In this document: one piece after another, positions 1-13,628 of the stretch
How the letters are laid out: every line of letters begins with the position of its first letter
How positions within the stretch are numbered: the first letter of the stretch is position 1
Assembly: GCF_964204645.1 (NCBI RefSeq)
Contig: NC_134025.1
Coordinates: 31,650,001 to 31,714,000 of the forward strand
Length of the DNA stretch: 64,000 bases
Direction: 5' to 3'
DNA from: Tubulanus polymorphus
Lineage: Eukaryota > Nemertea > Palaeonemertea > Tubulaniformes > Tubulanidae
Notes under the pieces: model-generated
What the model saw: only the letters and a program-made list of their open reading frames with translations
The model's database searches: none
What the model was told of the DNA's origin: nothing
Made by a program: the position numbers and the translations under genes

Positions 1-1099
1 GTAGGAGTAGGTTTGGACCAGCGCTGAATATAGGTTTTAAAACATTTCTTATTCAGCTTCAGTTATACATTCATTCGACATTTTCTACCGCTGTCACGTG
101 ACCAATTGTTTTATGTTACTTACCAGGTACCTTTATCAATAAAATGTATATACCTACCAGCGCCACCTACAATCTTACCTCCAGCGCCACCTACAATGCC
201 ATACTCGTATGAGAGGGGTTGAGATTCTGACCGCATGTCTAAAAAAAAAGCCTCCTCATCTCGGTAAACATAATGTCCTCTTGCAAAACGTTTAAACACT
301 CGGGGAAATAATTAATGACATTCGTCTCCTCCTTCCTCTCCTCCTCAGCAGTGCTCGTCCATATCCTCCTCACCACAACAAACAAACAACAGATGTAAAT
401 AATTTATACCGATTTAGACTTTAATTTCATAAAATAGTTGAATATTTACAGATATAAAAAGTATCTCACACATTGATACACGCACACAACTGTGTATCAG
501 ATACAGTTTGTGTATCAAGAGAAACCGACCAGTTGTCAGTTCGGGAATATTATTATCATTATTATAACTCTTCAGAGATCAGATTTTCATTAACATTTTT
601 TCTATCGTTTTTCGAAGTTTCCCAGCTACTTCCGGCAAATACAAATACAAATCAACGCTTTATATTGATAATCGTAATTATTTGACGCAGTCAAATACAT
701 AAATAGATAAGCCATTTCTAATTGGAAGATGTTTTCTTTTTAATTGCAAACTTCTATTTCAAATTGCGAAAGAATCTCTTTCTGATAAAAACACAATATT
801 TCTATTTACATGTGACTCTATTTCTCGTTTATACAACTTCATGTTCATTAATGTACACTATTTATCTATGATTGTATATTCAGATTGTATATATATGTAT
901 ATTAGTTATGTACAGAATTGAACTGTTTTAAGGGACATCACGTCTTCTCGTGATTTAATTTTACTCCCGAGTTTAACACAGAAATGACACGACATACACA
1001 TTACTCCGCGGCGACAGTATTTTATACTTCACATCGGAAGAACCTGCACACACACTCACCATACAACGTCTTATTATTATGCTTTGAAAATGACGCGAT

Positions 1100-1124
1100 C
1101 CTCACTAACCAGGGACGGTGTTAG
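1100..1124. repeat. Single inverse monomer of the 21.4-kb minisatellite
   Basis: CTAACCAGGGACGGTGT at 1105-1121 is the exact complement of the unit core ACACCGTCCCTGGTTAG; the match extends a few bases on the left with one mismatch. Confidence 0.7.
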
Positions 1125-1496
1125 TAGTAAAACACTTACTCTGGCTAGCGAGGACCACACAATGATATTGCTACTCCAATGCGAATTGAAAATTTACAAA
1201 CAATACATTTCACAGAAGAACCGGACATTCAGCGATTACAACCCAAATTATCACCAGGACCCAGTTGCACAGTTGTAGGAGACTTAGGTCCAGAATTTAT
1301 CAAAAGACTCGTTTTACGTTGTTAGACTGGATTTAGAAAGAAAATAGTTTTAAACTGGTCTTTAATCTAAGTGCAACTGACCCCTGTAACTTTATAAAAC
1401 AACCTGTAGTTGTTTCAAGATTAGATTTTACGGATTTAATTCAATCTAAGATGTTTCGATGTTTATATGTATCTAGAAGGATTGATTATTTTCACC

Positions 1497-1504
1497 TCCT
1501 CTCA

Positions 1505-1545
<41 letters not shown>
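1497..1545. repeat. (CT)n microsatellite
   Basis: Nearly pure CT dinucleotides. A (GA)n run of similar size lies about 165 bp downstream. Confidence 0.95.
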
Positions 1546-1546
<1 letters not shown>

Positions 1547-1708
1547 ACACTCACATATTATACTAACTATTCAACCTTCTTAACATTTCCTAACTGTGTG
1601 GTAACCATGGTAACGGAATTTGCATCTACCTAGGCGGCGGCGGCGACGACGGCAATATGGGGGCTAGATGTTGATGTGATATTGTGTGTAAGAGATTAAA
1701 AGAGTTGG

Positions 1709-1713
1709 AGAGA

Positions 1714-1773
<60 letters not shown>

Positions 1774-1774
1774 C
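1709..1774. repeat. (GA)n microsatellite
   Basis: Nearly pure AG dinucleotides, complementary to the CT run at 1497-1545, so the two could pair in one transcript. Confidence 0.95.
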
Positions 1775-1908
1775 AGGTTTCTCATCTCATCATTATATCC
1801 ATGTATACATGTATATATATAAATGTTGCAGCCATCAGGAGACATTTTTAGATCAAACACATAATTATTATAGATATCATTAATATATACTAATGAATGG
1901 AAAACGCA

Positions 1909-2078
1909 GCTGAGTATTGAGGGGTCGGAGTGTTGAGGGGCAACTGAGTATTGAGGGGTCTGGGGGTGTTGAGGGGTCGGAGTGTTGAGGGGCAACTGAG
2001 TATTGAGGGGGGCGGAGTGTTGAGGGGCAACTGAGTATTGAGGGGTCTGGGGGTGTTGAGGGGCAGATGAGTACTGAG
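1909..2078. repeat. G-rich minisatellite (tgttgagggg-type)
   Basis: Nested units of gagtattgaggggtc, tgggggtgttgaggggtc and ggagtgttgaggggcaact. Causes the Pro-rich minus-strand frames. Confidence 0.9.
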
Positions 2079-2162
2079 GAGATGAACTCCAGGCCTGGCA
2101 AGATTAATTCAATCCAAAATTTTGTTGTTGCTATAGAAAATTTCCAAACTACTATAATTTGG

Positions 2163-2251
2163 GATTGTTGCTGTCGCTATGATACGATATGTATTGTTGA
2201 AAAAATAATTCTTAACTCAATAAATAAGGTATCATAGCAACGGTAACAATC
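2163..2251. repeat. Imperfect inverted repeat (24-bp arms)
   Basis: GATTGTTGCTGTCGCTATGATAC (given here as its 23-base left arm, split: GATTGTTGCTGT + CGCTATGATAC) faces ggtatcatagcaa + cggtaacaatc at 2228-2251, with about three mismatches and a 42-bp loop. Could be a small foldback element or an RNA hairpin. Confidence 0.5.
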
Positions 2252-2910
2252 GGAAACCAGGGGTGAAATGGGAATTGTCAAAACTACATAAAAATTCTAA
2301 TGACATCGGTTTTTCTACAACAACTGAAGTTCTTTACACCAAAGACTGAATCAATTCAATTCATTCGGTTTATTGAATATATAACAACTGGCGAGCGAAA
2401 TAGTTCGTTTGGTACAAATCATCATCAGATAATTAACAGAGGTGAAAAATCAATAGATTCCTCTCTGATATCAGTACATCGCATCACAACCATTCATCAA
2501 TGATTCTATTTTTAAGGTGGCTGTAGTTAGTTGTCATAGCTGGCAGATTATTCCAGTAGAATAGTTCGGGTGAGGAGAAGGGAGGGAGAGGGGGTCGGGT
2601 GAGGAGAAGGGACGGAGAGGGGGTCGGGTGAAAATATATTCACAAGTTTTGAAATGTGATTATTGAATTTCACTAGTTGTTCGGGGAGGTGTGGTTCACT
2701 GCTGCTGCTGCTGCTGCTGCTATTTATTGTGATTTATATTTGAAAATATCGAGGATCAATTTTTGCAAACACGTTTCACTGTTACTCCGGTCACGTGGTA
2801 CGGTTTATATTACACTCGTATCTATTTGGTTAAACTTCGAGTAAATTCCATTATTGAGAAATATATAAAAACGTAACAACGATCAATGAATAGTGAGTGA
2901 ACAGCGCGAC

Positions 2911-3074
2911 ACCAGCATCTAAATCTTAGATCAAATTAAATCCTAGGTTTAATAGTTAGGCAGCACGAGCATCTAAATCTTAGATCAAATTAAATCCTAG
3001 GTTTAATAGTTAGGCAGCACGAGCATCTAAATCTTAGATCAAATTAAATCCTAGGTTTAATAGTTAGGCAGCAC
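2911..3074. repeat. 54-bp tandem repeat, 3 copies
   Basis: Unit agcatctaaatcttagatca, aattaaatcctaggttta, atagttaggcagcacg. Copies are essentially identical. Confidence 0.93.
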
Positions 3075-3257
3075 ACGTTGAAAGCTTGATTCCTAATAAT
3101 AAAATAAACATCCTATAATTAATTCTAATCCACGGAATAAACCGCTGTTGATGAACATAAAAATGCAAAATGTTTTTGAAAAGAAGTTTTAGTTGTTTCT
3201 GTTTACATTAATTGATTGTCTTTGACACAATTCGCCTCTACATAGAACATTTATACC

Positions 3258-3392
3258 CCCTTACTATCCCCCTGCCCCCTCCCCTTACACTACACCACCC
3301 ACCCACAATAAACACTTATTACTTACTACTATCCCCCTGCCCCCTCCCCTTACACTACACCACCCACCCACAATAAACACTTATTACTTACA
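3258..3392. repeat. 65-bp tandem duplication
   Basis: Two copies of ttactatccccctgccccct followed by ccccttacactacaccaccc and aataaacacttattac. Confidence 0.9.
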
Positions 3393-5454
3393 TCTCCATA
3401 CTATCTTATTTAAGCTTTGTTTGAGAATTGAATTTATCAATCTTAATACAACATGAATTGAAGATAGCTGAGGAGATGTAAAATCTAATCTTTGAATAGT
3501 CACGATCAAGACACGATTAAAACAATGATGACCCCGATAACTAATTTCAATAAATTCTGGAAGAATTTCAATTTACAAGTTATTTATACATATTTACAAC
3601 AATGTAATTGTTATTTACAACAATGTAATTTATAGCGCGTTGACATTCAGAGAATTTTACACAAAAAAACTATCACATATAATAAAATAGGCAACAAATA
3701 TATTCATACCCAGTTTAAATTATACTCTCGCTCTAAATCGAGAGTATCCCTGTTTATTCCGGATTGTTCCGAGTAGTATATACGGATTAACGTTAATCCC
3801 TGTTAAACCGGATTATCACAAATATTAATCCCACGATAAAATACACATTATTCGGTTTCTGTATAGATTATAAATCTAATGATTGATTGTACCTTAAACT
3901 GTTGGGGGGGTATAAGGGGTGTTTTTTAGGGGGACCTGCTGGTTAACTCGTTGATTATTACGGATAGTGACGTAATTAACGCCTTACTAATCATACATTG
4001 TTTTCTATTGTTGTAAGTGTGAAAATTTGATTGCTTAGTAACGACAGCTGTAAATAAAATGTATTGTTTATGATTGTATTTGATCAGTTATAAAAATAAC
4101 GGTCATTAACGGGGGTTAATTAGGAGGGAAAGTGTTAATTACTAATTCACTTATTGAGCAGGGTTTATTATGAGAAAATTAAGTCGAGTAAAAAGTGTCA
4201 AAATTCACAAATCGCTCTAAACTAAAATAGTTTAAAACTAGTTTCACGTTTATCTATTTGTTGTAAATAGTCCTGAATATTAGGATATATTGAATAAACT
4301 CAAGGAAGTATTTCATTATTATTGTCGGATTCTATATTAAGACGATGGATATTTTTAGCGAAAGTCGAAAATATCGTGAATCGTGGATAATATTTCTAAA
4401 ATAAGTTTCTATATTTCTGCAGTAATGATTCACACACACGCGACACGACGCGATGAATTGTGAGTGAGAGTGAATGAGCTGGACCCCGCTACTCTTGATA
4501 CGGACCCCGCTACTCTGTCGTATCCGATATTTTACGGATGGATTTCAGAGGAAACTCCGAAGAGAATCGCGGAATGACAAGAATTCCATAAGACGGAGAC
4601 AGAGACAGAGAGAGATAGCGAGCGAGGGAGAGATGTGTCAGTAACATGCAAATATGAGTGACTCATAGCAGGCAGCGCAATACATTCATTATTACAATGA
4701 CTAGTCCTGGAGTTCATCATCAGTATTTATCATAAATCCAGGGGTTTATCCTAGTTTTAAACCCGGTTTAACCCGAGTTAGTTTGTGCGCGTTTAGAAAT
4801 TAATACGACGTTTAAAGATGACTGTTAGAAAATACGGGTTTAAAACTAAGACCGGAAAATCAGAAAGAAATACATCAGAAATTTCTGATTAATCTTAATT
4901 TTTAATTCGTTATTCATTTTTGCGGCTTCGAATCGAACAAAGAAAACATCAAACAATCGATTTTTAAGCGAAGATCTGATGTTTTAATGAGTTTTGATAA
5001 AGTAAAGATTTAAATCTATTTGATGAAGTATTCAAATTGACACAGCGCCGCTCGGTTCAATCCCACTCACTCACTCACACACTCACACACTCACAACTGG
5101 TCTCACAGAGCAATTAATTCCTATGCACTACGAGGACTTCCTTTAGAATTACGAGTTCTCGAGTAGCTTTTCATTTTGTCAAATACATTTCGCTGTTTAA
5201 CAAATAAACGTTGGTGAAAGGACGTTTGAGTGCGTGGTATAATTAATTGTTCAAGCCAGTAAAGAAAAGAGAGAGGGGAGAGAGAGGGGAGAGAGAGGGA
5301 GAGAGAGGGACATTCTCTGAAACTCAAGACTTTGCAAACTAAAGTTGAAGTCGTCTATTTCTATAGAACAATGATTTGTATTCTAAGATTATAACAATAG
5401 TAACACGCTACAGGCTAAACCGTCTCTTCTCTCTTCCTCTCTTTCTCTTCTCTC

Positions 5455-5485
<31 letters not shown>

Positions 5486-5568
5486 GTCTCTCCACGTATG
5501 TGGTGTATTAGCTAAACGATACATATAATAGTCTGACCAAAAATCGTTCATTGACGCGACTTCACACA

Positions 5569-5574
5569 TTTAAT
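5569..5574 (-). terminator. Candidate poly(A) signal of frizzled-5/8
   Basis: On the minus strand this reads ATTAAA, the commonest variant poly(A) hexamer, about 350 bp beyond the frizzled stop codon. I saw no canonical AATAAA on the minus strand in the first few hundred bases of 3' flank. Weak evidence from a single hexamer. Confidence 0.25.
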
Positions 5575-5919
5575 ATAAAAAGTTTGTAGTTTGTAAAAAT
5601 CATGACTGGCCTCAACCAGATATATCACTCTATCTCATTATTATATCATCATTTCACGATATATCACTCTCTTATATATCTCATCATTTCACACATGTTT
5701 TGATGATAATAAATACGACAATATCAATAATTCGCGTTGTAAAAGCCCCCTGGCGGCAGATTGAGGAAAACAATACCCTGTTTCCGGTAACCGATGGTTG
5801 ACTTTGAGCAAGGTCCTGAGGTATTACAAATAATAAGTATCTTAAATAGTTTTTTGAGCATTAATTTTGTGTAATATGGCTCAACACTGCAGCGCCCTCT
5901 ATACCGGAGGTACTGTTCT

Positions 5920-7611
5920 TCACACGTGACTTAAAGGTAATTGTTTACTCCCGTGATAACTGGGGTTGCTATACTTACTAATCCTAGATTGACTACCGGC
6001 AGTAGAAACAGATCGTCGGCACAGCCGGCCGTAGAACCGTCGCCACGAGTCTAAAGTCTTACCGCTCCAAATCCAAAATCCTGAAGTAATTCCTACGACT
6101 AAACACATAAAGTATTTTAACATGAAAACTGAATAGTCAGGTCTGATCGGTTCGGCTGTCAGACACCGACAATTGTGACTCGTTTCCCAACTTTCACGAA
6201 AATGTTGTTCATAGAAGTAGCAGGCGATGACGATAGTCGCCGGTACCGTGTATAAAACCGAAAATACTCCTATTCGGATCATTAGTTTTTCCAGTTTATC
6301 TGTTTTCTGTCCACCTTGTGCTTTAATAACGTTACGGATTCGGAATAAGGACACGAAACCGGCCAATAGGAACGATGTTCCGATGATTAGATACACGAAT
6401 AGCGGAGCCAAAACGAATCCGCGAAGATTATCGAGATTCTGATTCCCGACGAAACAGATTCCCGCGATCGGATCTCCGTCAACTGACGACATCGCTAGAA
6501 CTGCTATACTCTTCACAGACGGTATCAACCAAGCCGCCAGATGAAAATATTGCGAATAGCTGGCGATAGCTTCCTGTCCCCATTTCAATCCAGCGGCCAG
6601 GAACCAGGTAAAACTCAATATCACCCACCAGATCGACGACGCCATTCCGAAAAAGTATATAAACAGAAAGACGACAGTACATACGGCAGGTCCAGTCGTA
6701 TCGTATCTAATAAACTGACCGTCACAAGCTACAGCCTCGTGGCCCATAGCAAGTCTGATTATATACCCGAGACTAACCATAAAATAACACGCGCTCAGGA
6801 AGATTATAGGCCGTTCCGGATATTTAAATCTCTGCATGTCGATGAAAAATGTGCTAACGGTCATCGAGGTCGAGATACAACATAAAATCGACCATAAACC
6901 GATCCAAAACGACGCGAATGTTTTCTCCTCGGGGCTGAAATACGTTCCTTGACAAGTTTTCACGCAGTTTTTGACTCCTCCGGTTGTGATACGGTTATAA
7001 TAGCCGCTAGTTTCATCCACGACTTCAACCATCGGATCGTTACAACGACAAGAACAACCTTTAACGGTAGATACTGATAGCGGGTCGTGAGTAACGGTCG
7101 GTGCAGGGTAGTATTTCGGTTTAGGCGCCGGTGTCGGACTCGACGTATTGAAATCCATACATAACTGGTCCTTATCCCCGTATAAAGGTAGATTTTCGCA
7201 TCTCATACGTTCGGGCCAGGCGAATCCGTACTGTCGCATTAGCGGCGCGCATCCCGATTTGGCCCGCTCGCAAACTGACCGACAAACAGGTAAATTCTTG
7301 TGATAATTCGTCATACAAATTGGAGCGTACATACTGCACAGAAAAAACCGTAAATCCGGCGAACATTGAATCTCGACTAACGGCCAAAACTGATGAACTT
7401 CCAGACCGGCCTCGTCTTGAGAATCGTGGTTAAATTGATTGGGCATGAATGTCATATTATACCCGATACCCCGACACATCGGGATCGTTATTTCTTGACA
7501 TTTACGGGGTTGATCCGAACCGGCACCGGCGAGTGAGGATCCCGTAAACATCAACACTAATAATACTAACACATCCATCGTGTTAACCCACATCTTCGCA
7601 GAGTTCGACAT
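5920..7611 (-). CDS. fz5/8: Frizzled-5/8 Wnt receptor, intronless, complete
   Basis: Seven-pass membrane receptor for Wnt ligands, 563 residues in one uninterrupted reading frame. A hydrophobic signal peptide (about residues 12-30) precedes a cysteine-rich ligand-binding domain whose ten expected cysteines are all present (C38, C46, C83, C92, C99, C110, C114, C121, C138, C151). A linker with two further cysteine clusters (about 186-220) leads to seven hydrophobic helices between about 233 and 516. The Dishevelled-binding KTxxxW motif is K518-T519-L-D-S-W523. The protein ends in LSHV, a class I PDZ ligand like that of vertebrate FZD5. Possible N-glycosylation sites are N52 and N155. The motif at the start of the cysteine-rich domain ([16 protein letters not shown]) and the [19 protein letters not shown] block are typical of the Fz5/8 subgroup rather than Fz1/2/7, Fz4 or Fz9/10. 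The first ATG is chosen (context AACGATGT); Met7 and Met12 are possible alternatives. A single coding exon is usual for this subgroup. Confidence 0.97.
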   Translation of the reverse strand: MSNSAKMWVNTMDVLVLLVLMFTGSSLAGAGSDQPRKCQEITIPMCRGIGYNMTFMPNQFNHDSQDEAGLEVHQFWPLVEIQCSPDLRFFLCSMYAPICMTNYHKNLPVCRSVCERAKSGCAPLMRQYGFAWPERMRCENLPLYGDKDQLCMDFNTSSPTPAPKPKYYPAPTVTHDPLSVSTVKGCSCRCNDPMVEVVDETSGYYNRITTGGVKNCVKTCQGTYFSPEEKTFASFWIGLWSILCCISTSMTVSTFFIDMQRFKYPERPIIFLSACYFMVSLGYIIRLAMGHEAVACDGQFIRYDTTGPAVCTVVFLFIYFFGMASSIWWVILSFTWFLAAGLKWGQEAIASYSQYFHLAAWLIPSVKSIAVLAMSSVDGDPIAGICFVGNQNLDNLRGFVLAPLFVYLIIGTSFLLAGFVSLFRIRNVIKAQGGQKTDKLEKLMIRIGVFSVLYTVPATIVIACYFYEQHFRESWETSHNCRCLTAEPIRPDYSVFMLKYFMCLVVGITSGFWIWSGKTLDSWRRFYGRLCRRSVSTAGSQSRISKYSNPSYHGSKQLPLSHV

Positions 7612-8140
7612 CGTTCCTTTAACTAATTCATTCGATTAATACTCACGATTTAATTTACTCGCGTAATAAAGTTTAGTCCACGCGTAAATATTCTGTTTAT
7701 AATGTATTAAATCCGTATGAAGTATAGTTTTCCATATCCATAATGTGTTTTAATACGCGGTGGAACGAGTTCTATAAAATCCTGTACACACTGTATAATT
7801 GTCGGTGTTTGAATGGGACAAATTTCGGGGGTTGAATTCACTATCCCTAATCCGCCAAGCGAAAATGCCTAGAAGCGTCTCAAATTCAGCTGCTTGTAAA
7901 GAGCGCAGCTCACACCTTTGTGATGGAAGTGGGCATGTCAGAAATCGACGGCGCTGCGATTAGTCCAACATTGACAGCTGCCAATCACTAACGGCGCTTT
8001 CGTTGAAAGCGGTGGATTATGCGGTGACGTCACGGCTCGTCATAATCGTTGGGAGGCGCGAATGGATCGTATGGGAATCAGGAACCTGCAAATAGAGACA
8101 ATATCGCTGTAAGATTGTGCTGCAACTGACGTCAGAATCT
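7612..8140 (-). promoter_or_regulatory. Probable 5' flank/promoter of frizzled-5/8
   Basis: The sequence directly upstream of the frizzled start is locally richer in CG dinucleotides around 7840-8070. It contains two perfect CRE palindromes (TGACGTCA) at 8025-8032 and 8127-8134, plus a CCAAT box at about 7981. No TATA box in the minus orientation was seen. CREs and CCAAT boxes are typical of proximal promoters. The transcription start is not defined, so the boundaries are approximate. Confidence 0.45.
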
Positions 8141-9557
8141 GGAACTAGAAAATATTACCGCAGTGCAAAATGTATTTACAAATCTGATTTATATAACTCA
8201 ACAACATAGCCGCACGTCAGGGCCCCGAGAGAGAGAGCAGACTATAGGAACCCGCGAACAAAGACTAACCAAATAACAGCTCTAATGCCATTCAAAAAGA
8301 TATTATCAATTTTCTGCATTTATTGTTTACCCAAGTTCAAGATTTATACGAATCACCCGTCAAATTTTATATTCTATTCAAGCATTGTAGCGGAGAAAAT
8401 TCTTTCAACTGGCGCACTCAGTTTTTATAGAGTTTGATAGAGTCTGATAGAGTAGGCGTACAACTTACTCTTCTGAATAAATACAATTAAATACATTTCA
8501 TCCCTATAAATATCTTCGTGTTATAAAATCTATACATTTTAATAAATTCCGTAAATATAAAACAGATATTCTAAACAGTAAATAAGATAATACAATCACC
8601 GAGCGACGAGCGTAAAATCCAACGCCGAGATAAGATAAGCAATTCGTAACTATGCGTTACATTTCTAGGGTTTGATAATCGGCGATAATCTGAGATTATC
8701 AAATCGATAATCTTATATAAACTATATGGTTATTAGATTCGTTAAATTTAACCCCTATCTCAAACTGAAAGTGTCAGTATAAGGTTTGTACAATGATTTT
8801 TAATTGTTGGAATTAACGTGAAAACGTTCATTGTATTCAAACACGTCGTCGCTAAGGAATGAAATTAGTGATTGTTCTAATAAAACACGTGATTATAGCG
8901 TTAACAACAACAATGAATTAACTGATTGTTGACAAACTGTTAGAACTAATGACGTCATGATGTGTTTATTACGTGTTCAACACCGGTTCAAACTGTTAGA
9001 AATGTAACAAACTAAAATAAACTCCAGGCGTCAATAGGAAATTTACTAAAACATTGCAACAATTTAAAAATATCGTCTATCGGTGAAACATCTAAACATT
9101 TAGAGTCAAACAAACTTTAGGTATAAAATTACTCAAATATCGTGCCATCTCTTGTTTTTACCATTTCGATGACAGTTTCAATCGTTCTAATGTTTCACAC
9201 TTTCAACGTATTTCAACGTAAATGGATTTTACATTAAATAATACTATATCAAAATGTTCATGTAAAAATTCAAGTAAAAAGAAGATATTTTTAAGCTCAT
9301 TATAAAAGAACCCCAAAAACTGCAGCCGTAAATGATGAATTCACTCCCATTTCTGATGAAATTATTCAGTGAACCTTCGTAATTTAACACAAAATCTAGT
9401 TATAAACTGTAACTATTTTTCTTAACATTCACTGAATTTGTTGTGTTAAAAATACGAACGATTTAATTTTCATCGAATTCATGATTTTTTTTTTGCCGCT
9501 ACGAAATTTACACTAAATCAAAACAATCACAATTGAAAATGTTGTGCGTACTAACAA

Positions 9558-9648
9558 GCTCAGCTCGGCTCGGCTCGACTCAGCTCGACTCGGCTCGGCT
9601 CGGCTCGGCTCAGCTCGGCTCAGCTCGGCTCGGCTCGGCTCGGCTCAC
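9558..9648. repeat. (GGCTC)n pentanucleotide repeat
   Basis: About 18 units of cggct with occasional cagct or cgact variants. Confidence 0.93.
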
Positions 9649-10335
9649 CTCTTTCGCTTTAGTTGGAAAATTTGTCCAGGAAAAATCCTACAAAATATCC
9701 CACACTAACCTGTATCGACAATGAGAAAGAATCGCTTCGGGCGAGATTGTGTTTATTAAACTGGACAAATAGGGTTTTATGGAGAGCACCTCGGAGGGAT
9801 TGGAATCTTGGGTCCCACCTATGGTTTTAACTATTCGCATTTTCGAATAACTTTTCAACACCGGCTGTCAGTGAACAATAGCCGAAATGACTGACATATT
9901 AACGTCGTTTTATTTTTTCTTAATCACCCATGCATTTCATGTCCCCTGTCGTAGCCACAATATGTAGGATCTTTACAAGGAAGCTTATAGTGAATAGGAC
10001 TATTGTTGATGACACTCGGTCTAAAGAACTACTACCCAGTCATTACAGTAAAAAGGTGTCAAATACGACAAGAAAAACTCGAATAAGGTCACACAACGAC
10101 TAATACATGACAACTCGCTTTTAAAGTTTTCTATCAATTTGTCTCGTTACAATTGAGATATTGAAGTCCAACCCAGGAAATTAGAATCACCGAAACTGGC
10201 TCTAAACCTATCTGTGAGAAAACTGAGGGGGTGGATGGTGCTGACACCTATTGTCCAATGCGCTGTGGGATTTAGATAAACTTTGGTTTAATTACTTATG
10301 TCCAGTGTCCAAATAGACTCGTCTAGCCGAATTGT

Positions 10336-10492
10336 ATCCAGTCTAGAGATGCCCGTTGCCAGTCTTGAGATGAAAAGTATCAGGACTAGAGATGACCAGT
10401 CTCGTGGAATAGATGACCAGGGCTCAGTCTAGAGATGACCAGTCTCGCGGACTAGATGACCAGTAACCAGTCTATGGATGACCAGTGTCCAC
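10336..10492. repeat. Degenerate 17-30-bp repeat (agatgaccagtct)
   Basis: Repeated agatgaccagt preceded by ctagaga or cggacta; irregular spacing, old and diverged. Confidence 0.6.
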
Positions 10493-11139
10493 TATCGGGC
10501 CTAGATATCCAGGTGACAGATGATTGACCAGTCAGTGGGATGTAAATATATCTAAGCAGGAAGTTTATATAGAAAGAGGAGGATGTGCTATAGTAATAAC
10601 AAGGGTACTTCATATCTATATGTGACCAGTTGAAAGAGTTGACTGAGTTGAGAGGAGTCGAGAGGGATATGTCAGCTCCACTAATACCACACACATACAC
10701 ACACTGTGAGTTATAATAATACCCGAGCCGTCTCTCACAATTCCGAGAAATTCTCCACCGCCAATGGAAAAAAATCCTATCCAAATAAAAGTCTGAGTGT
10801 TTACACAAGGTCGAAACAGTAAAGACAGTCATTGTTTTCCTTGTAGAAGTTAAGAATGGAAACATCGCTACTTAAAATTTCAGTAATTTCGACACGCTGG
10901 CAGTTAACCTTTGCCCGGTATTCGGCGGAAATACCGGTTACCAGTCTAGTTCCGGGTACTAGTCTAAATACAGCATCCTATGCGCCTGATATGTAAGAGG
11001 TCCACGTCACCGGAGACTCGTATATGATACGATTATTGATATTCCATCAAAACTTATCAAATTGTTAAGAATAAAATCAGGTAACTTGAAACGGTTTTAT
11101 TAGTATGTGAATATCATCACGATGACCTCATCGCCCTCT

Positions 11140-11282
11140 CTGCTACCCGTGGCCCTCCCTGCCTCCCGTGGCCCTCCCTGCCTCCCGCGACCTCCCTGCC
11201 TCCCGCGACCTCCCTGCTTCCCACGACCTCCCTGCCTCCCGCGACCTCCCTGCCTCCCGCGACCTCCCTGCCTCCCTCCTGC
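11140..11282. repeat. 18-bp minisatellite (cctccctgcctcccgcga)
   Basis: About seven copies with minor variants. Both Pro-rich and Gly/Arg-rich frames across it are by-products. Confidence 0.92.
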
Positions 11283-13628
11283 CTTGCAGCGTTATAATAC
11301 AGCACACATCAAACTGCATCAATCTCTAAACCTTATATGATTTATTTGATAAGTAGAAATCAGCTTACCCCATCCCCCTTACTCAATCCCCCCTCACCCC
11401 TCGAGGCTACTGCTGTATCACTCTACAGCCTTCAATATCTATATCGATTGATCCCCCTCCCCACACCCCCTCACAACAGATCAACCTCTCATTTCAAATA
11501 ATTCCGTCCGCTCAGAGACACAGCTATAAATATGAGAGTATCAGATATTTAACTCGTCTGAATTGTTAGATTTAATCCTAGTTGTTTAAATCCCTCTGAT
11601 TTACCGGAATATAATCAGAGATTTCATATTCTCATTCGGGGAATAAAAATAAAGTAATATTTGATTTCTGTCGTTTAAAAAAAACGTCATTTGTTACCGA
11701 TACAAAGAATACATTATTCATAGTCTGTTCCAAACCCCGAGGTGCTGAGCTTACTGCGGCACGTGAGTGAAATGACCCGTACACAAATTCGTAAAACATA
11801 CAAACACGTCACGTGATCGCTAATCGATTTAAACAGACAACAAAAAACTGTGCAGCAATCACTCGTGCGTGAGGTCACGTGACCTACTCGCATTGTGACG
11901 TCATCGCGATGATGCCCACAGGTTCAGGGGGTATACACATCTAACCCTGACCCTCAAAGCTATCGGTTTACATCCCTTGCTAGTTTTGGATACTGAAACC
12001 AAGGAAGCAAAAATGACCAAACTGCAGATTGATTGAATCTGTCTCTCTTTAACGTGTTTGATACTGAAGCGAGCTCTAACCCTACTGTCGCTGCTTATAC
12101 TACAACTTAGCGCCCCCTGGTTAAAATAAATTAGAAATATATCTATAGGTTAACTATATAATAATGTGAATCAACACAAATAGAATATAATTAATTTATC
12201 ATTGAGTTGAATCTAACATAGATTGTTTGACCGCTTTTTGGGCAGTGAACGACCTTGACCTTTCATTGTAAAATAGCGAATCGCTATTAAGAGATTTGTT
12301 TGTAAAAAAGGTTGAAGTTAAATCGTCTGCTATCGGATTATATTCGCATCGTCGCCTCTGTATCAATCTCTCTCTCCGTCTCATTATGTGTTGATAAAAC
12401 TGAGGAAAAAACGATGCACAAATGTTTATCAAATATTCCGTCACTATAGAAACAAACCGGGACTAAAACATCGCCGAAATATTCTCTAATCTTCAATCGC
12501 TTTGTTTGTACGGATTTAAATTCGATCTGCAGAAAGTTGAAAGAGTGAATTCTTAAGTTTGTGAAACTGTATTTTAAGTTTGTTTCGCCTGATATTGAAT
12601 TGTGTCTGGAGATTGTAAAGAGTCAGGGTTGTTACAATGGATACGCGTAGTTCCACAGTAGATGAGATGGGAGGAGGTTATTTGAAGGGGCCTCGGGGCC
12701 TCGCATTAATCCTCTATGACCGCTCGATTCATCTCAACACGGCAGCATATAACCCGATATTACTGAACGCCAGTGACCTTCACCTTGCACCACGATGACG
12801 TCACGACACCGAAAGGTATAGCTGCTTAGAGATGAATCTGAGACCCGATTAGAAAGACGCTTTTGAAGACGCTGTAATTCAAGGACGGAAGGAACGGACA
12901 CAACACGGTTAAGTCAGAGAATGGCGAGTTTAGTAGTGTTTGATATGAGATATGATGAGAGAGGCGTTAGGGGCGTTTGGGGCGTTAGGGGCGTTAGGGG
13001 TTTAACGGCATTGGAAAAAATAATCCAGTTCAGAAAGATAAGCTACTCTTCGTACATCAGCGGACTGTCCAACTCTCTCTCACTGTATAGATGGCTGGTC
13101 CTCTCTCACTCTGCCTCTGGTCCGATTCTTTCTCTCTCTTCCCCTCTGTACACGTCACTCTCAGGAGACAGTGTACATATTGTAGTCCTTTGGTCCAGTG
13201 TTGTCGTGTTGAGTCAGTGAGATGTTGTACTAATACCGTTACCTGAGGGCTTCAAATCTCAAACATCTATCACCAGATGTTTAATATGCATCTTGATTCG
13301 AACCTTTGAACTTTTGATATAACATTCTCTAAACTCCAATCACAAAGAAAATACAGCAGTCGAATATCGCATATCTTAGTGTCTTATATCTCATGCATGT
13401 AAGAAGTTTTAGGGGCGAATTTCACGCTATATTTCTATAACCAGATGGTCAAGTGTTAATGGTCAAAACAAACTCTCCAGTCCAATGAATTAGTCAATAT
13501 TGCGCTGTGTATTAATTGAGTATTTCACTTGTTATGATATAAACGCGAGCGAGGTCGAGCGGGGCTGAGCGGGCCGGGTGTTATTTATATAGACCGAACT
13601 GGTTTCAATACCAGGTGGCCTCCCTACT

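Larger units (their letters stand above)
1..5919. other. Gene-free 3' flank of frizzled-5/8
   Basis: No coding region recognised on either strand. Contains the repeats listed separately, a duplicated G-rich stretch near 2570-2632, a short (CTG)7 tract near 2700-2721, an X-box-like palindrome at 1601-1614 and AT-rich DNA. Confidence 0.6.

Noticed and set aside
6227-6885. Antisense frames within the frizzled gene
   Set aside because: Shadows of the strongly supported frizzled coding sequence on the other strand.
10452-10865. 137-codon minus-strand frame
   Set aside because: Tyr/Ser-rich, overlaps a degenerate repeat, no family resemblance; likely chance in AT-rich DNA.
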